A DNA stretch of 64,000 nucleotides from Zopfochytrium polystomum (taxonomy: Eukaryota; Chytridiomycota; Chytridiomycetes; Chytridiales; Chytridiaceae), in the NCBI GenBank assembly GCA_025765615.1, contig JAIVFJ010000111.1, positions 1 to 64,000 of the forward strand, written 5' to 3'. The notes beneath the pieces were generated by a model, which was not told where the DNA came from, did not search any database, and saw only the letters and a list, made by a program, of their open reading frames with translations. Position numbers and translations under genes: made by a program. Below, in pieces: positions 1-11,030 of this stretch (position 1 is its first letter; each line of letters opens with the position of its first letter).

Positions 1-600
1 CAAGAAAAAGAGCCAAACAAATGGAAAATACTAATTGGAAAATAAGGTAAAAAATCATCACAGAAAGAGAAAGAAAAGCCCTGTCTTCTCATACCACTCA
101 TATGAGGCATTACACATCATGGTAGCTGGGCATCTGGACTTTGCATCTTCTCCCACAGAAGTGGTTCAGTCCTTAGTCATTCCAAAAGTGAGGGGTTATT
201 AGCTGGACATGATGGACTTTGCAGCCCAACAGTCTGCATGTCTCGAACTTGGCACCTTCCCAATTGAAGGGAGCGCTCTAACCACTGAGCAAGGAAGCCC
301 TATGCCAGCAGTTGAGCAGACACTGAGTCACTCGGTCTGCAGCCATTGTACAGAATAATAATAATAATAATGGCACAAATAATAATAGTGACAGGTGACG
401 CAGGCGCGACAACAAGTGTCAGTCGGTGGCTTATGTGGACAAACCAATAATAATAAAATAATAATATATACAGCAGAGTCCAAGCCGAATGCGTGTATAC
501 GCGCTTCGAGACGGGTGGATAATCCTCACAATTATCAGTGAAAAAGTGGGTATACACTCTTTTATTTGAGGTCACAGGCTTGACGGCCTGTCGTCCTCAC
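1..600. repeat. Dispersed repeat, copy A (3' part; runs off the window start)
   Basis: This block is a diverged copy of 17895-18530. Both share, in the same order, an AT-rich start, a 'cacttctcccacagaag'-like segment, a tRNA-like box, an AATAAT-rich stretch and an end reading 'ggtcacaggcttgac'. On the minus strand around 225-300 there is a tRNA-like module with an A-box-like 'CTCAGTGGTTAGAGCGC' and a weak B-box-like 'AGTTCGAGAC', which suggests a tRNA-derived (SINE-like) component. Copy B lies inside a decayed Ty3-like element, so this is a mobile or insertion-derived sequence. No protein is evident. Confidence 0.6.
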
Positions 601-3435
601 ATGCTGGTTCAGGTTGAATCATGCAAGTTGAAAGGAGTGGAAAGTGGGGCAAAGGGCAGCGAGGCAAACTGTCCTTGGAATATCAACCGTTACACTCACC
701 GCCGTCAGTGCTGTGAAATTTCTTGCTCACGCTGCCGGGCATAAACACAGCGAGTACTTCAGTGCGATGAATGAAGGCGGGGGGGCGGGGGTGGTGTCAA
801 AAGCACAGCTGGGCGGAGGGGGGGGGTTGGGAAAGAGGGGAATAGTCTACAGCAAGAAACGCAACATCTTCCACAAAAGGTCTATCACACGTCCACAAGG
901 TGGGGGGTGGAAGCTCTGGTTCAACCGCGCTCGGTGGGGTGCGACGACAGTGGGGACAGCTGCAAGGACAGCTGCGGGGGCGGCGGCTGTGGTGCCGGAC
1001 CCACAGTCGAGGGCGGCGGTGGCTGTGGTGGTGGCAGATTCAAATGCAGCCTCAGCGGCGGCGCAGGCGGTTTTGGGGCGTCGGGTGTGGTCTGGCGAGG
1101 ACTACGACGGGCTAGGACGTGCGGAGAAGGCAGTGGTGGCGTTCATGAGCGAGCGGCGGTCGGCAGGGAGGGGAAGTGACACTGAGAGGGCACCAGGGCT
1201 GGTTGACGGCAATGGTGCAAGTGCAAGAGGACAACGAGGAGTAGCCGCCGCTGCCAAGGCTGGTGTGGACGGTGTGTTGGTTCTCAGTCCTCTCTCTCCC
1301 TACCTCTCGCTGTCTGTTTTTTTTGTTCGTCGTGCTGGTCGCTGAAAGCCCGATTTGAAAAAGACATGTCCAGAGGCAAGGCGCATAACCCAGGGCAGAT
1401 GTTTTGAGCTCAATACAATTTGTTTGAGCGAGCTATCAACGTGCAAACGGCCACTGTCCAGTAGCTACTGGAGTCTTGGACATTTGACCTCAACCTGGGC
1501 AATTCTTTTTTTTTTTTCTTGGAGCAACTGCACCAAGTCAACTGGAAGTTCAAGATTTCTACCAACTGAATCTTACTTTCCTTCAGGGAAAGTGCATTCC
1601 TGGTTGTATTGTTGGCTGTTACACTGAGAGAAAAAAATTAAAAAAAACAAATAAAACGCCTGATGTGGGGGTCAAACACACAGCCTTGTGATTACAGGAT
1701 CCTGCAAGTGTGTCGAAACGCACTTGTCCAGACTCCGCTGGCAGTCCTTACCAAGAGATTATTGCTGGTTTATGCACAAATTGAATCTGGCAGTGCATGT
1801 TTTAACCCACTTTTCTTGAATTTTTCCAAACACCATCAAATGATGCAAAATTGAGAGAAAATACGTTTGTGCTGTTCAGTTCATTATATGATGGCACCCT
1901 GCTGACATTTGAGGATTGGCACCACTGTGAAATTTGTGCATAAAATCATGCTGAGTCCTTTGTAATAAAAGGGAGAGCAAAGATTCAAATCTTGCAAGTC
2001 ACCAGGAAACACGCACCCTCTTTCAAGCTTGATTTCATTCAACTTGAATTTGGCTTTTGGGCCAAGGCAAACTGATTTTCAAGATATTGATTCTAAGAGG
2101 AAACTTCATTGGGTTCAATTTGTTTGACTTGCATCTTGTTGTGATATGTCAAAGCGTTGGTATTGTGATATATGACAGACTGGATTCAGGACTCGTGCTG
2201 GTACAGCTGGGTGACGAATGTTTTTCAGCCGCCACTCAAAACTCTTTTACACGCAATAACTTCATCAATTATCAACCATTTGCCATCAAAATTGGTGGGG
2301 CAAATAGCCTGATTGCAGCACATCATAATCTATTAGTCTTTTGGATTTGCTGCAGGGAGGACATATTTTTTGCAGACATCAAAGCTTGCGAAATAGAACA
2401 GAAAATTGCAATGACTGGAAGTTCGTGGAGTTTGACGTTCCACACCCCTGCAGTTAGCAGAACCTACATGAAATTGGTTGATGGTTACTTCCAAACTTGA
2501 ATGGGTGCGCCAATTGTACAGTGGCATTTGCGAAAACAGAATAAAGGTTAAACTGATTGTTAGACTGTCATAAGAAATTTTGAAGTGGCTGAACACATTT
2601 CTCACCCCACTGTACAATATGAGCCATTGAGCGTTGAGGAGTTGGATCAAAAGTATAAAGAATGCCACACACTTGGATTTCAGCTCACAATCACGTCTCT
2701 GGAAGAGCTGTTGATTGATATTGTCCTCCAGATTCTTCCACTGTAGGTGGAATAGTCATGTACCAAGTTGACACAGGGCGGACTGACAGTTGGCACCTTT
2801 TCTGGAAGTGTTGTACGAGCTTCTACTTTGATCCTATTTATGCAGACCTTCAGTCATCCTGTTGTCCTCGCTTAACCCTTCCTTCCAGTTGATTTTTTCT
2901 TCCCATTTCTGTTTGGTTAGTTAGAGTTGATTGTTTCTTCTTGAACTTCTGTTTCACATTATTTTTCTGGTTTCACCTTGCTGATTGTCAGTTCTTTTCC
3001 CCAGTTAATCTTGCATCCCTTGCAATATGACACCCTGGACGCGGATCCGAATGGTACGGGCTGATGCCGTAGTCCTTCTGCCACTAGATCGTGTCAGTGC
3101 GAGCAACGCAGAACGCGTGCCAACCAAAGAGTACGCAGCCCGCATGGAACGGGAATCCGAACGCTGCATCGTCCTCCACCTTCGTAGAAAGTGCTTGCTG
3201 TGGCCCCGTAGCCCATGCCACAGCTACGACAGTGAGTGACCCACTGTGAGCTATATGACCGAGTGCCAGGAGAGTGGAGTAGAATAGGCTGCGTCCCCGC
3301 ACTTGTGAGAGAGCGGACTTGCGTCGCGAATTGAGTGAGAGTTTTCTCGGGTTTGCTCCACAATGCGCATTTTTGAAGACCTCTCTCTCTCTCTGGTTGG
3401 CACACCCAAGAACCTCGCCCTACACAAGCGCAGCG
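601..3435. other. No convincing gene
   Basis: Positions 770-1345 are G-rich and low in complexity (Ala/Gly/Arg reading frames). From about 1355 to 3000 the DNA is AT-rich, with only short open frames that use non-ATG starts and match nothing I recognise. A tRNA-3'-half-like segment occurs on the minus strand near 1655-1700. I see no promoter, splice pattern or domain here. The stretch is probably old repeat-derived DNA. Confidence 0.5.
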
Positions 3436-3597
3436 ATGACCCACTCGCGCGTGCACAAGCGCTTCTCGCTCTCCAACCACAGTGTTGGAGATGATGGCGA
3501 CGAAGATGCTGCTAGGGATGTCGGCGGCGAGGGCGATCGGGCCGAGGACGATGACGACAACGAGATCGAACGTTATTTGCCCAACAACGATAGCGAG

Positions 3598-3629
<32 letters not shown>

Positions 3630-5617
3630 TGAACACTCGGACACGCCATCCGATGGTGACTTCAGCATATGGATCGATCTCGATCGCCTAGACGCAGTCC
3701 ACGACAACGGGCTCGATTCCGTCAACTCGTCTTTGCAGCACAGCACCGTCAAGTTCCACTTCACCCTGGACGAGCCGTCGGCGAGCGCAGCGATGGGATC
3801 CGACAGGTCGCTGTGCAGCCCGCCCCTGCGGTACACTTTGGCAGACAGCTTCGCGACCGGCCAGCCATCGGCCCCGCCCACTCTCTCGTCCTCGATCTCA
3901 TTGCCTCCCATCTGCCCAGCCACGAACGCTTCCTCTTTGCAACCCTCTTCCGCGCCGCCCATATCCAGGCGCGCGCTCTCTTTGGTGTTCCCGCCGCTTC
4001 GCTGCGCGCGGCGTGCGAGCGGGGACGCCTTGACCTTCTCGACTTTCGGCTCCGCAATATTCTCGCCAGTTCAACCTCAGCGCCTCTTACCGCGCCGTTG
4101 CTGGAGCCGCTCTTCTGGTCCTTGCACTCGCGCGCAGTGCCCAGATCCGACGGCTCGGAGATGTTACTCGAATGGTGGCGCAACGACAGCAATCCCGCAA
4201 TCGCGATCGCTGCTGCCTCCCGGAACGGCCACGTTGGCGTGCTGGCGTGGTTGAAGTCGTCGCGGTGGCCCGTTTCGATGTTAGCCAGGACTCTCTCGAT
4301 CGTCCAGGCAGCCCTTGCTGCTGGTCACGTCGCTGTCCTGGACTGGTGGAACTGCAGCTGCGCCGACAGCGTCATCGCATCGCACGATCTGCGAGCCGCG
4401 CTGGAAATCGCGAGCCACGCGGGTCATTCTGCGGTTCTCGACTGGCTGTACTCCCACTCGTACTTCACGCAGGAGGCGGTCCTCAAATCCACGCGCAAAG
4501 CCCTTGTTTCCGCCGCCGCAGCCGGCCACATCAACGTACTGGAGTGGTGGACACGCCACGGCGCTCGCCGGCGTGACTTCAGGAACTGCCTCGTCGCGGC
4601 GGCTAAGCAGGGCCACATTGCCGTTCTCGACTGGTGCTGGAACAAAAATATTCGATGGCGAGACGCAAATTTTGGCGATTTGCTTCGCGCGTCCCGCCTC
4701 CGGCTTGCCGTTCTCCAGTGGGTGTGCGAGCACGCCGCCCACAGAACGTCCAGTGCTTCCGTTTTTGTGGGGCTTCTTCCGTTCGAGGATTCGGGCGATC
4801 TTGACGTCTTGCAGTGGGGCAAGCGACAGTTCCACCAGACGTGGACGCTTACCCCGGAGATTCTGGACTGCCTGTGCACCTGGGACATCGACTTTGACCA
4901 GCTGATCAGCCTGTTTGACAACGCGTCAGACGCCCCGGACTACTGGACCAACCGCCACCTCCGCATCGCCGCAAGGGCCGGCCGCCTCGGACCTTTCAAA
5001 TGGTGGCTGCAGCACGTGGCCCCGCGCAAAAAGCGCCCGGCCTTCCAAAACGACGCCGTCAACGGAGCCACCGCCAACGGCCACGTGCACCTCCTCCAGT
5101 GGATGAAAGACACCGGCCTCCCATCCACCACTCACCTTCCGGCTTCTCGACACTCTGCGAGAACCTTGAGCTCTCGGCCTCTCGCAAGATCGCCGTCCTC
5201 GAATGGTGGACGACCCAAAGCGGCCTGCCCCTTCGATTCTACTTTGAAGGGAGTGGCAGAGACGTCATCGCGCTGTCCGCGGACCAGAAGGACCTCCTCG
5301 TCTGGTGGGACCGCAGCGGCCTCGTCGACGCGTGGCCGCAGCACATTGCGTTCGACGTGCTCCCCTACCGCGGCGCGGCTGTCGTCGACGCGTGGCAGTG
5401 GTGGCAGGACCGGGCTACCGCGGCGCCATTGTCGGTGGCCCTGGAGTGGATCGCGAGCTCTATGAATGAGCGCGACGTCCACACCGTCGGGGTTATAATG
5501 CTCGAGTGGTGGCGCAAGAACGGTTTGTACGACGAGGTCAAAAAGTTTGAAAAGCGCTGGGGCGTGCCGGCGGGCGCGTGGTTGGAGCCAAGGCGGTTTG
5601 CGTTCTCGCATGTGTAA
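3436..5617 (+). pseudogene. Trp-rich ankyrin-like repeat protein with F-box-like segment (two frame breaks)
   Basis: The ATG at 3436 opens a frame with an acidic N-terminus (a run of about 11 Asp near 3597-3630). Near 3850-3880 the coding sense moves to another frame, which carries an F-box-like helix ('HSLVLDLIASHLPSHERF'). Many roughly 30-residue helical repeats follow, with signatures such as 'HVAVLDWW', 'HINVLEWW' and 'HVHLLQW', like degenerate ankyrin repeats. Near 5130 the sense moves again ('KIAVLEWW') and runs to the TAG-free end at 5617. Both shifts equal one missing base, and correcting both gives about 727 codons. Such proteins form a large family in some Rhizophydiales (recollection) and their role is unknown. 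Whether this is a pseudogene or an intact gene with assembly errors cannot be told from one sequence. No good intron fits either shift. Confidence 0.6.
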
Positions 5618-6429
5618 GTTGGGGTTGCTGTTTTTGTTTCTTGTTTTTCATTCTGTTTCGCGTGTGTGTTTTTTTTTTTTTTTTTTTGTTGTGCCACTGG
5701 CCCTCGGTGTTATCTAATTGAGTGTTTCTTTGCGGCTGGGACTGGTGAGCTTCGCTTGAATCGCGTGAACTCGGTAAACATAACAATGGACTCTGGCTTA
5801 CCGAGCGGGGCTGGACGGTGGACGGCTGCTCTTTCGTTGACCGCACCGACACCGCCGAAAGGTCTCTCTGGAGTGCGCTCCGCCATTTTCAAAAAATTTA
5901 GCTTGAGGATTACACAATCCACTGCAAACCAAAGGTGCTTTCTGCTCCCCTCACCACACTGTGAGGCCACGTCCAAACCTTACAGCAATTAAACCGGGAG
6001 CTTGGAAAAGAAAAATGCATTAGGGCAGCGGCCGGCCCAATCGTCTTCCTCTCTTCGTGCTTGAGCACCGTTGGTGAGCGCTCAAACAGACGTTCCCCAG
6101 ATTTATACTTCGCTTCGCAATCGGTTCTCGGGCGACGGTGAAGAGCTTTCGAATGGGAAGCTGTCGTTTGAAGGGGCAGAAAGGAGGGGAGGGGGACCTC
6201 GCAATGGTGCTTCTAGTGAAGGATTCGTGGAAGAGTTGTTAGGTGAGTAACAAGATGGCTTACTACATCGAGTTGTAGTGGTAACATGTTTCCCTCCGAA
6301 GGAAAAGAGCCTGGGTTCAAACCCCCAGCTTGGTCGTATGTGGTACTCGGGAGCAACGTTTCAGTGGCATAATCATCGTTTCTGAACCGACCGACGGATG
6401 TGAGTGGGGATTGGCAAGTGAGGGCGGCC
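5618..6429. other. Intergenic, with a poly-T tract and a tRNA-like segment
   Basis: A T tract lies at 5669-5687. Around 6268-6333 a tRNA-like segment shows an A-box-like 'TAGTGGTAACATG', a 5-bp anticodon stem TTTCC/GGAAA with loop CTCCGAA, and a T-arm-like 'CTGGGTTCAAACCCCCAG'. Its acceptor strands do not pair and the T loop has an extra base, so I do not call a functional tRNA. No gene is seen. Confidence 0.4.
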
Positions 6430-6605
6430 GTTCCCGATTGGAAGGCCAGGAAACGACCGATCTCCCTCACCCGGGCCTTCGCTGCGAGCTGGAGCGCCTC
6501 GTCGAACGACGCGCGCGACGCGATCGAGTACATAAGCAAGAAACTATCGCCGACCCGGATGCACAGCGCGAGATCAAGGGCGAGCTCTATTTCCCTCGAT
6601 GGTTA
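6430..6605 (-). pseudogene. Ras-family GTPase relic (central part)
   Basis: The minus strand reads 'RVGDSFLLMYSIASRASFDE', which matches the strand/helix after switch II in Ras-type GTPases ('R.G..FLL.YSI.SR.SF.E'). The P-loop, the DTAGQE switch II and the NKxD motif are all missing, and the frame loses similarity after about 35 more residues. It is a fragment of a small GTPase gene, unlikely to make a working protein. A second relic, from the C-terminal half of a similar gene, lies on the opposite strand at 9090-9484. The two relics bracket the tandem array. Confidence 0.6.
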
Positions 6606-6931
6606 CCGTCCGGTTGTCGTCGAGAGGGCACAGCCAGCGGTTGTGTTTATAGGGCTGGTGCTGGTAAAATATCGCTCTGCAGTGAATAACATGAATAGAA
6701 TAGAGGGCAGTGTGCTAGTAGTTAGTCTCTCCTCTATCCGTTCTTTTGCTGTTACGTCAGCCGCAGATTTTGGTTTTTATTTATTGATTTTTTATTTACT
6801 TCAATAACAACAACAAGACCAGACGAGACGCGAATTTCCACACTTGTTGTCGATGCCACTTAAAACTTGCCTTTTTTGAGCAGCAGGCTTGCAGGCAGGC
6901 AGAAACAGTCATGGGCGCAGACCAAGCACAC

Positions 6932-6938
6932 TATAAAT
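6932..6938 (+). promoter_or_regulatory. Candidate TATA box upstream of the tandem array
   Basis: The sequence CACTATAAATACTC contains TATAAAT. It is followed by CT-rich, leader-like sequence (6950-7060) and then by the tandem array from 7260. No coding gene starts nearby, so if this is a promoter its product would be an array-derived non-coding RNA. This is a weak call based on motif and position only. Confidence 0.25.
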
Positions 6939-7259
6939 ACTCAACCTCCTCTCCACACAAGTCTCAACAACAATCGTGCCGCCCACCTCCTTCACTCGCT
7001 TCCCCCACGCCATCCTTCGCCTCACCGAACATTGCCTCTCCTCAACGAGGGAGATCGCGCAACTTACCACACCCACCGTAAAGCGGTGACGACGCGTCCA
7101 ACCCAACCTTCTTGCTCCCTTTCACCCTCCGTTCATTCTTTTTCTGCCTCGTATGCAACAACCCTGCTCCACCGCGGCATCTTCCTTTGCCGATCACGAC
7201 CTCCCCCCGCACCCGATCATCCCCCTCCCCCTTTGACGCGGCTTGCCAGTAGGTTCTCG

Positions 7260-8996
7260 TATGAGGTCGAAAACAAGTCCAATCCACGGCACTCTCACGC
7301 GTTATCGTCGCCGTTGATGGGCTTGTTTCGATTTCACTTCGAGAGCCCTCCTGCCTCTTCCCCACGATACATTTTTTTTGCCCTCACGCGCCCGCCATAT
7401 GAGGTCGAAACAAGTCCTAGCCGCGATCCTCGTGATGTACCACTCGGGCTTGTTTTGCTTCTCTCACTTGGCGCGATGGAATCCCCCCGCCCCCTTGATA
7501 ACCCCACCCTTGAAGAAACAATTCTATGAGGTCGAAAACAAGTCCTAGCAGGTGGCGAAGTATTACACTACAGCTCGGGCTTGCTGCTCTTCGCCTCATT
7601 GGAACGGCTCGTTCTAAGTGTCTGACGTTGCTTTTTTTTCGCCATATGAGGTCGAAAACAAGTCCTAGCCGCGATCGTTGTTGATGCGCCGCTCGGGTTT
7701 GTTTTGCTTCAATCACTTGGCGGTTTGATCATTCTCGTCGTGAAGATGATGAAGATCATTTCTATGGTTCGAAAACAGTCCTAGCCGTGGAGTGGATCGT
7801 ACCGCTGTTGGGGTTTGTTAGGGTGATCCCACCTGATTTTGGTTGGCCCTTGCATCCATGAGGTCGAAAACAAGTCCTAGTCGATTTGTCACCAGACGAT
7901 TCTGCTCTGGCTTGCCTTCTACGCTCATTGGTGTAAGGGCCTACCGCTGCTGATTCCACTTTTCAGCAACCGTCTATGAGGTCGAAACAAGTCCTAGTCG
8001 TGGCGAATTTATTCCACCTACCGCTCGGGCTTGCTTATCTCGCCTCATTGGAGCGACCTCGTTCTAAGCAGCTTACCAATCCACGTTATGTTTTCAGCCA
8101 TATGAGGTCGAAAACAAGTCCTAGCTGTGATCGTGGTTGATATGCTGCTCGGGCTTGTTTTGCTTCTCTCATTTGGCTGTGATAGATCACCGTCTGGATA
8201 TTAACACCCAGACACCTGATGATGGGTTCTATGAGGTCGAAACAAGTCATAGCCGTGGATCTGGTAGATCCGCTGCTGGGGTTTGTTTTGGTCCTCACTG
8301 AGCGCACCTTCTCCTTTCTCCTCACCTGATTTTAATTGGAATTGCATCTATGCGGTAAAAAAAGCTGTCTTGTCCCCCGACGGTTACTGCTCGGGCTTGC
8401 ATTCTTCTCTTACTGGTGTAAGTGCGTGCAACCATGGATTCCATTTGCCTCCAAATCGTCCTGGGGGTCGAAACAAGTCCTAGTCGCCTTGTCGTCCAGA
8501 AGAGACCGCTCGGGCTTGCCTTCTAACCCTCACCGAGTGGTCGAAAACAGTCCTTGTCGTTGCAAAATTGTTCCACTACCGCTGGGCCTGCTGATCTTCG
8601 CGCATTGAAACGACTCGTTCCAACCCAACCCAACCCATGTTGATCTTCAGCCATATGAGGTCGAAAACAAGTCCTAGCCGCGATCGAGGTTGATCTGCCG
8701 TTCGGGCTTGTTTTGTCTCTCACTTGACGCAACTGGTTGCCCCCCTGAATACCTCTCCCCTCGAAGAACGATCCTATGAGGTCGAATAAAAGTCCTAGCC
8801 GCGTAACTGGTACTTTCGCTGTTGGGGTTTGTTTTGACCCTCGTTGAGCGCGCTTATTTCGTTTCTCCCACTTGATTTGACACTTCATCTACGAGGTCGA
8901 GATCAAGTCCTTGTCGTCTTATCATGTCGCCAGACTACTCAGGCTTTCCATACACTACCCTTCATCTATGAGGCCGGAAACAAGTCCTAACAGAGA
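7260..8996. repeat. Satellite-like tandem array with higher-order structure
   Basis: About 16 monomers each open with a core close to 'TATGAGGTCGAAAACAAGTC' followed by CTAG. Cores start near 7260, 7398, 7526, 7645, 7763, 7857, 7975, 8101, 8230, 8349, 8464, 8537, 8654, 8775, 8890 and 8967, a usual step of 115-129 bp. Most units carry a second conserved box, 'CCGCTCGGGCTTG' or 'GCTGTTGGGGTTTG', about 45 bp after the core. Sorted by their variable part, the units form four types in the fixed order D-A-B-C: 7526-7974, 7975-8536 (with one extra C-type unit at 8464) and 8537-8966. That is a higher-order repeat of about 430-450 bp, or 562 bp with the duplication. No protein is encoded. Confidence 0.85.
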
Positions 8997-9089
8997 GAGA
9001 GATACACAGAGGATCGTGGGCCGTCTGATGCTCTCTGATTGGGCGATGCCGGGGCAAGTTACCTTCCCGCCTCCAAATAAAATCAGCTC

Positions 9090-9484
9090 ATCCTTCACTC
9101 CAAATACAGTGCGATCGCGTCGCGGGAGAGCTTCGACGCGGCCGTCCAGCTGCAAGCGGAAATAGCCCGCCGGAGGCTGAGCGGGGCGGTGGTGTGACGG
9201 CTGCGGCGGCGGCGGTGCGGTTCCCGTTGGATCTGGGCAGCAACCGGAAGGTCTCCGAGTGGGAGAGGCGGGCCGCGGTGCAGGCGATGGGGGGCGGTGT
9301 GTGTTTTTGCGAGGCGTCGGCGAAGACGGGTGTCGACGTGGACGTGGAGTTCCACGCGCTGGTGAGGAGGATGCAGGACGAGAGGACGGTAGAGGATGGT
9401 GCTGACAGTCGCGGCGATGCGAAGGCAGAGGGCGATGTTCTTTCTGCGAAACAGGGCCGGTCGTGCAAGTGCGTGCTGATGTGA
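9090..9484 (+). pseudogene. Ras-family GTPase relic (C-terminal half with CAAX box)
   Basis: The first part reads 'YSAIASRESFDAAVQLQAEI', a Ras-type helix, and is broken by a TGA near 9197. A shifted frame then gives 'LDLGSNRKVSEWE', the G5 motif 'EASAKTG' and a C-terminus ending CKCVLM, where CVLM is a prenylation-type CAAX box. The expected G4 NKxD is replaced by FPLD, so guanine recognition would be lost. P-loop and switch regions are absent upstream, where the tandem array ends at about 8996. It is a 5'-truncated, frameshifted Ras-like gene, close in sequence to the relic at 6430-6605. Confidence 0.7.
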
Positions 9485-9840
9485 ACGTCGGCGAGAAAAC
9501 TGTGTTCGTTAGTTGTGTATATGCCTTTGCGCCGTGTCGAAGACCCTTTTCGCTTTACTTGTGGTCGTCTACGTATTTACAGTAGTGCAATAAGGACCGC
9601 AGTACACCACACGAACTTGTGTGAGGCAGGCAGTGCTTGCGACTGCCTGGCTGAGCCCTTTGTTGGTCTCTGCCCGAAAGCATTTGGGTCCAGTTGACAG
9701 TGATCGCAGCCGATGGTGCAGAAAGAAGAGAGCGTCAAAGAGGGTTCAGAGTTCGCTGAGTCGTTTTTGGGCGACAGTCTCCAAATATTTAATGCTTTCA
9801 CATTATTCTCATCCCCAATGCATTATCTCACAACAAAGCC

Positions 9841-10245
9841 TCAATTTGGACGGCTTCTTCCGCTCAGCTCCCAGCTGCGCTCGCGCCACCACTGCCACTC
9901 TTGAACAGATGCAGGCCGTCGCCAGAAATCCGCCAGAGACACCCTGGAAGCTGCGAGCCTCCTACGAGATTGATTTGCCCTGCTGTCACTGCAGTAACTG
10001 CAGGAACAACCCGCACTGTTTGCACTATTCGAAAAAAAGAGCTCAAGCAAGGCCCCTTCCTGGAGGTCTGACAGGCGGAACAGGGAAGCCGCAACAAAGC
10101 GATCTTTGGCTGATCCAGTGTAGCGGCAGATCGCGATCGCAGCCGTCAAGGGAAGTTGAGGCGGTGGAAACAGGCCCGGGATGCTGAAAGGCTCATTATC
10201 TCGATCTGCGCGCACGACAGAGGGAGCGATTGATGAGCTTGTCAT
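9841..10245 (-). pseudogene. F-box-like N-terminal fragment of the Trp-rich ankyrin family
   Basis: On the minus strand an ATG at 10245 opens a frame with 'KDRFVAASLFRLSDLQEGAL'. This resembles the 'HERFLFATLFRAAHIQARAL' segment of the large gene at 3436-5617. No WW-type repeats follow beyond a single 'EWQWW', and the open frame ends at 9841. I read it as a truncated paralogue, but the match rests on one short segment. The surrounding 9485-11030 holds no other gene I can support. Confidence 0.35.
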
Positions 10246-11030
10246 CGCGGGCTCCGCGGGAGGCCGATCAGATTGGTGTTGCATCGCGGCGTTCAGCGTT
10301 GAGCGAAAGCTCCGTGACTGCGCCACCCTGGCCAACGAAGCGTTGACGTGGCACAAAGAGAGATTACCTCTTCATTGGGGCTTCCACGTAGTATATGCCG
10401 TTTCACAGTGCGCTAAGAATTCATTCCTTTTCCCTCAAGCGTTAACGGTCCGTTTGGACAGTACACAAGCAACAAGTAGTAACCTTTCAAAAACCAAGCG
10501 CCTTTCAGGTGGATTCCACACTAAGCAGGCAGCTCCATTCCTCAAGTGACTATATCAACAATCGGCAGAACAAGACAGCGGACAACGAGGTGAACCGCTC
10601 AGTGATGGTCCACTATGACATGCGCCACTGTAACTTTAAAGAACAATCAAGAGAAACTGGGGGAGGAGGGGCGATGTGGGTTGTTGGGGTAGATGTACTT
10701 TCCGATGCCCGGAGACAGGCTCATGGTTGGAAGCGTAAATGTTGGTGGGCCATGCGCAACCCAACCCCCCCAAAATGGGACTTGCAGCGAAAGGCAAGAA
10801 GAAGGAAGGAGTAGGGGCCGGAATGAAGAAGGGAAGAAAGAAGAAAAAAAAAACAACTAGGGGTACCTGCACGCTTGCTGGAGCGCCCCTTCGCAACCGA
10901 CATTTGTTCAAAAGGTCACAAAAAGTGAAGCGACGACAACAATCATCAATCATCAATCTTTGTTACAAGAAGCGACTTCGCAATCAACTCTTAATAAACC
11001 ACTCCATTTCTCCCCAACCGGACGACCGCG

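Noticed and set aside
2057..2500. Open frame of 147 codons.
   Set aside because: It starts at a non-ATG codon in AT-rich DNA and shows no domain or codon signal.
6268..6333. tRNA-Arg(CCG)-like sequence.
   Set aside because: The anticodon and T arms look plausible but the acceptor strands do not pair and the T loop is one base too long, so no functional tRNA is called.
7260..8996. Regularly spaced conserved cores suggested a CRISPR array.
   Set aside because: The inter-core segments are related to one another and fall into recurring types, cores vary in sequence and spacing, and the context is eukaryotic. It is a satellite-like tandem repeat.
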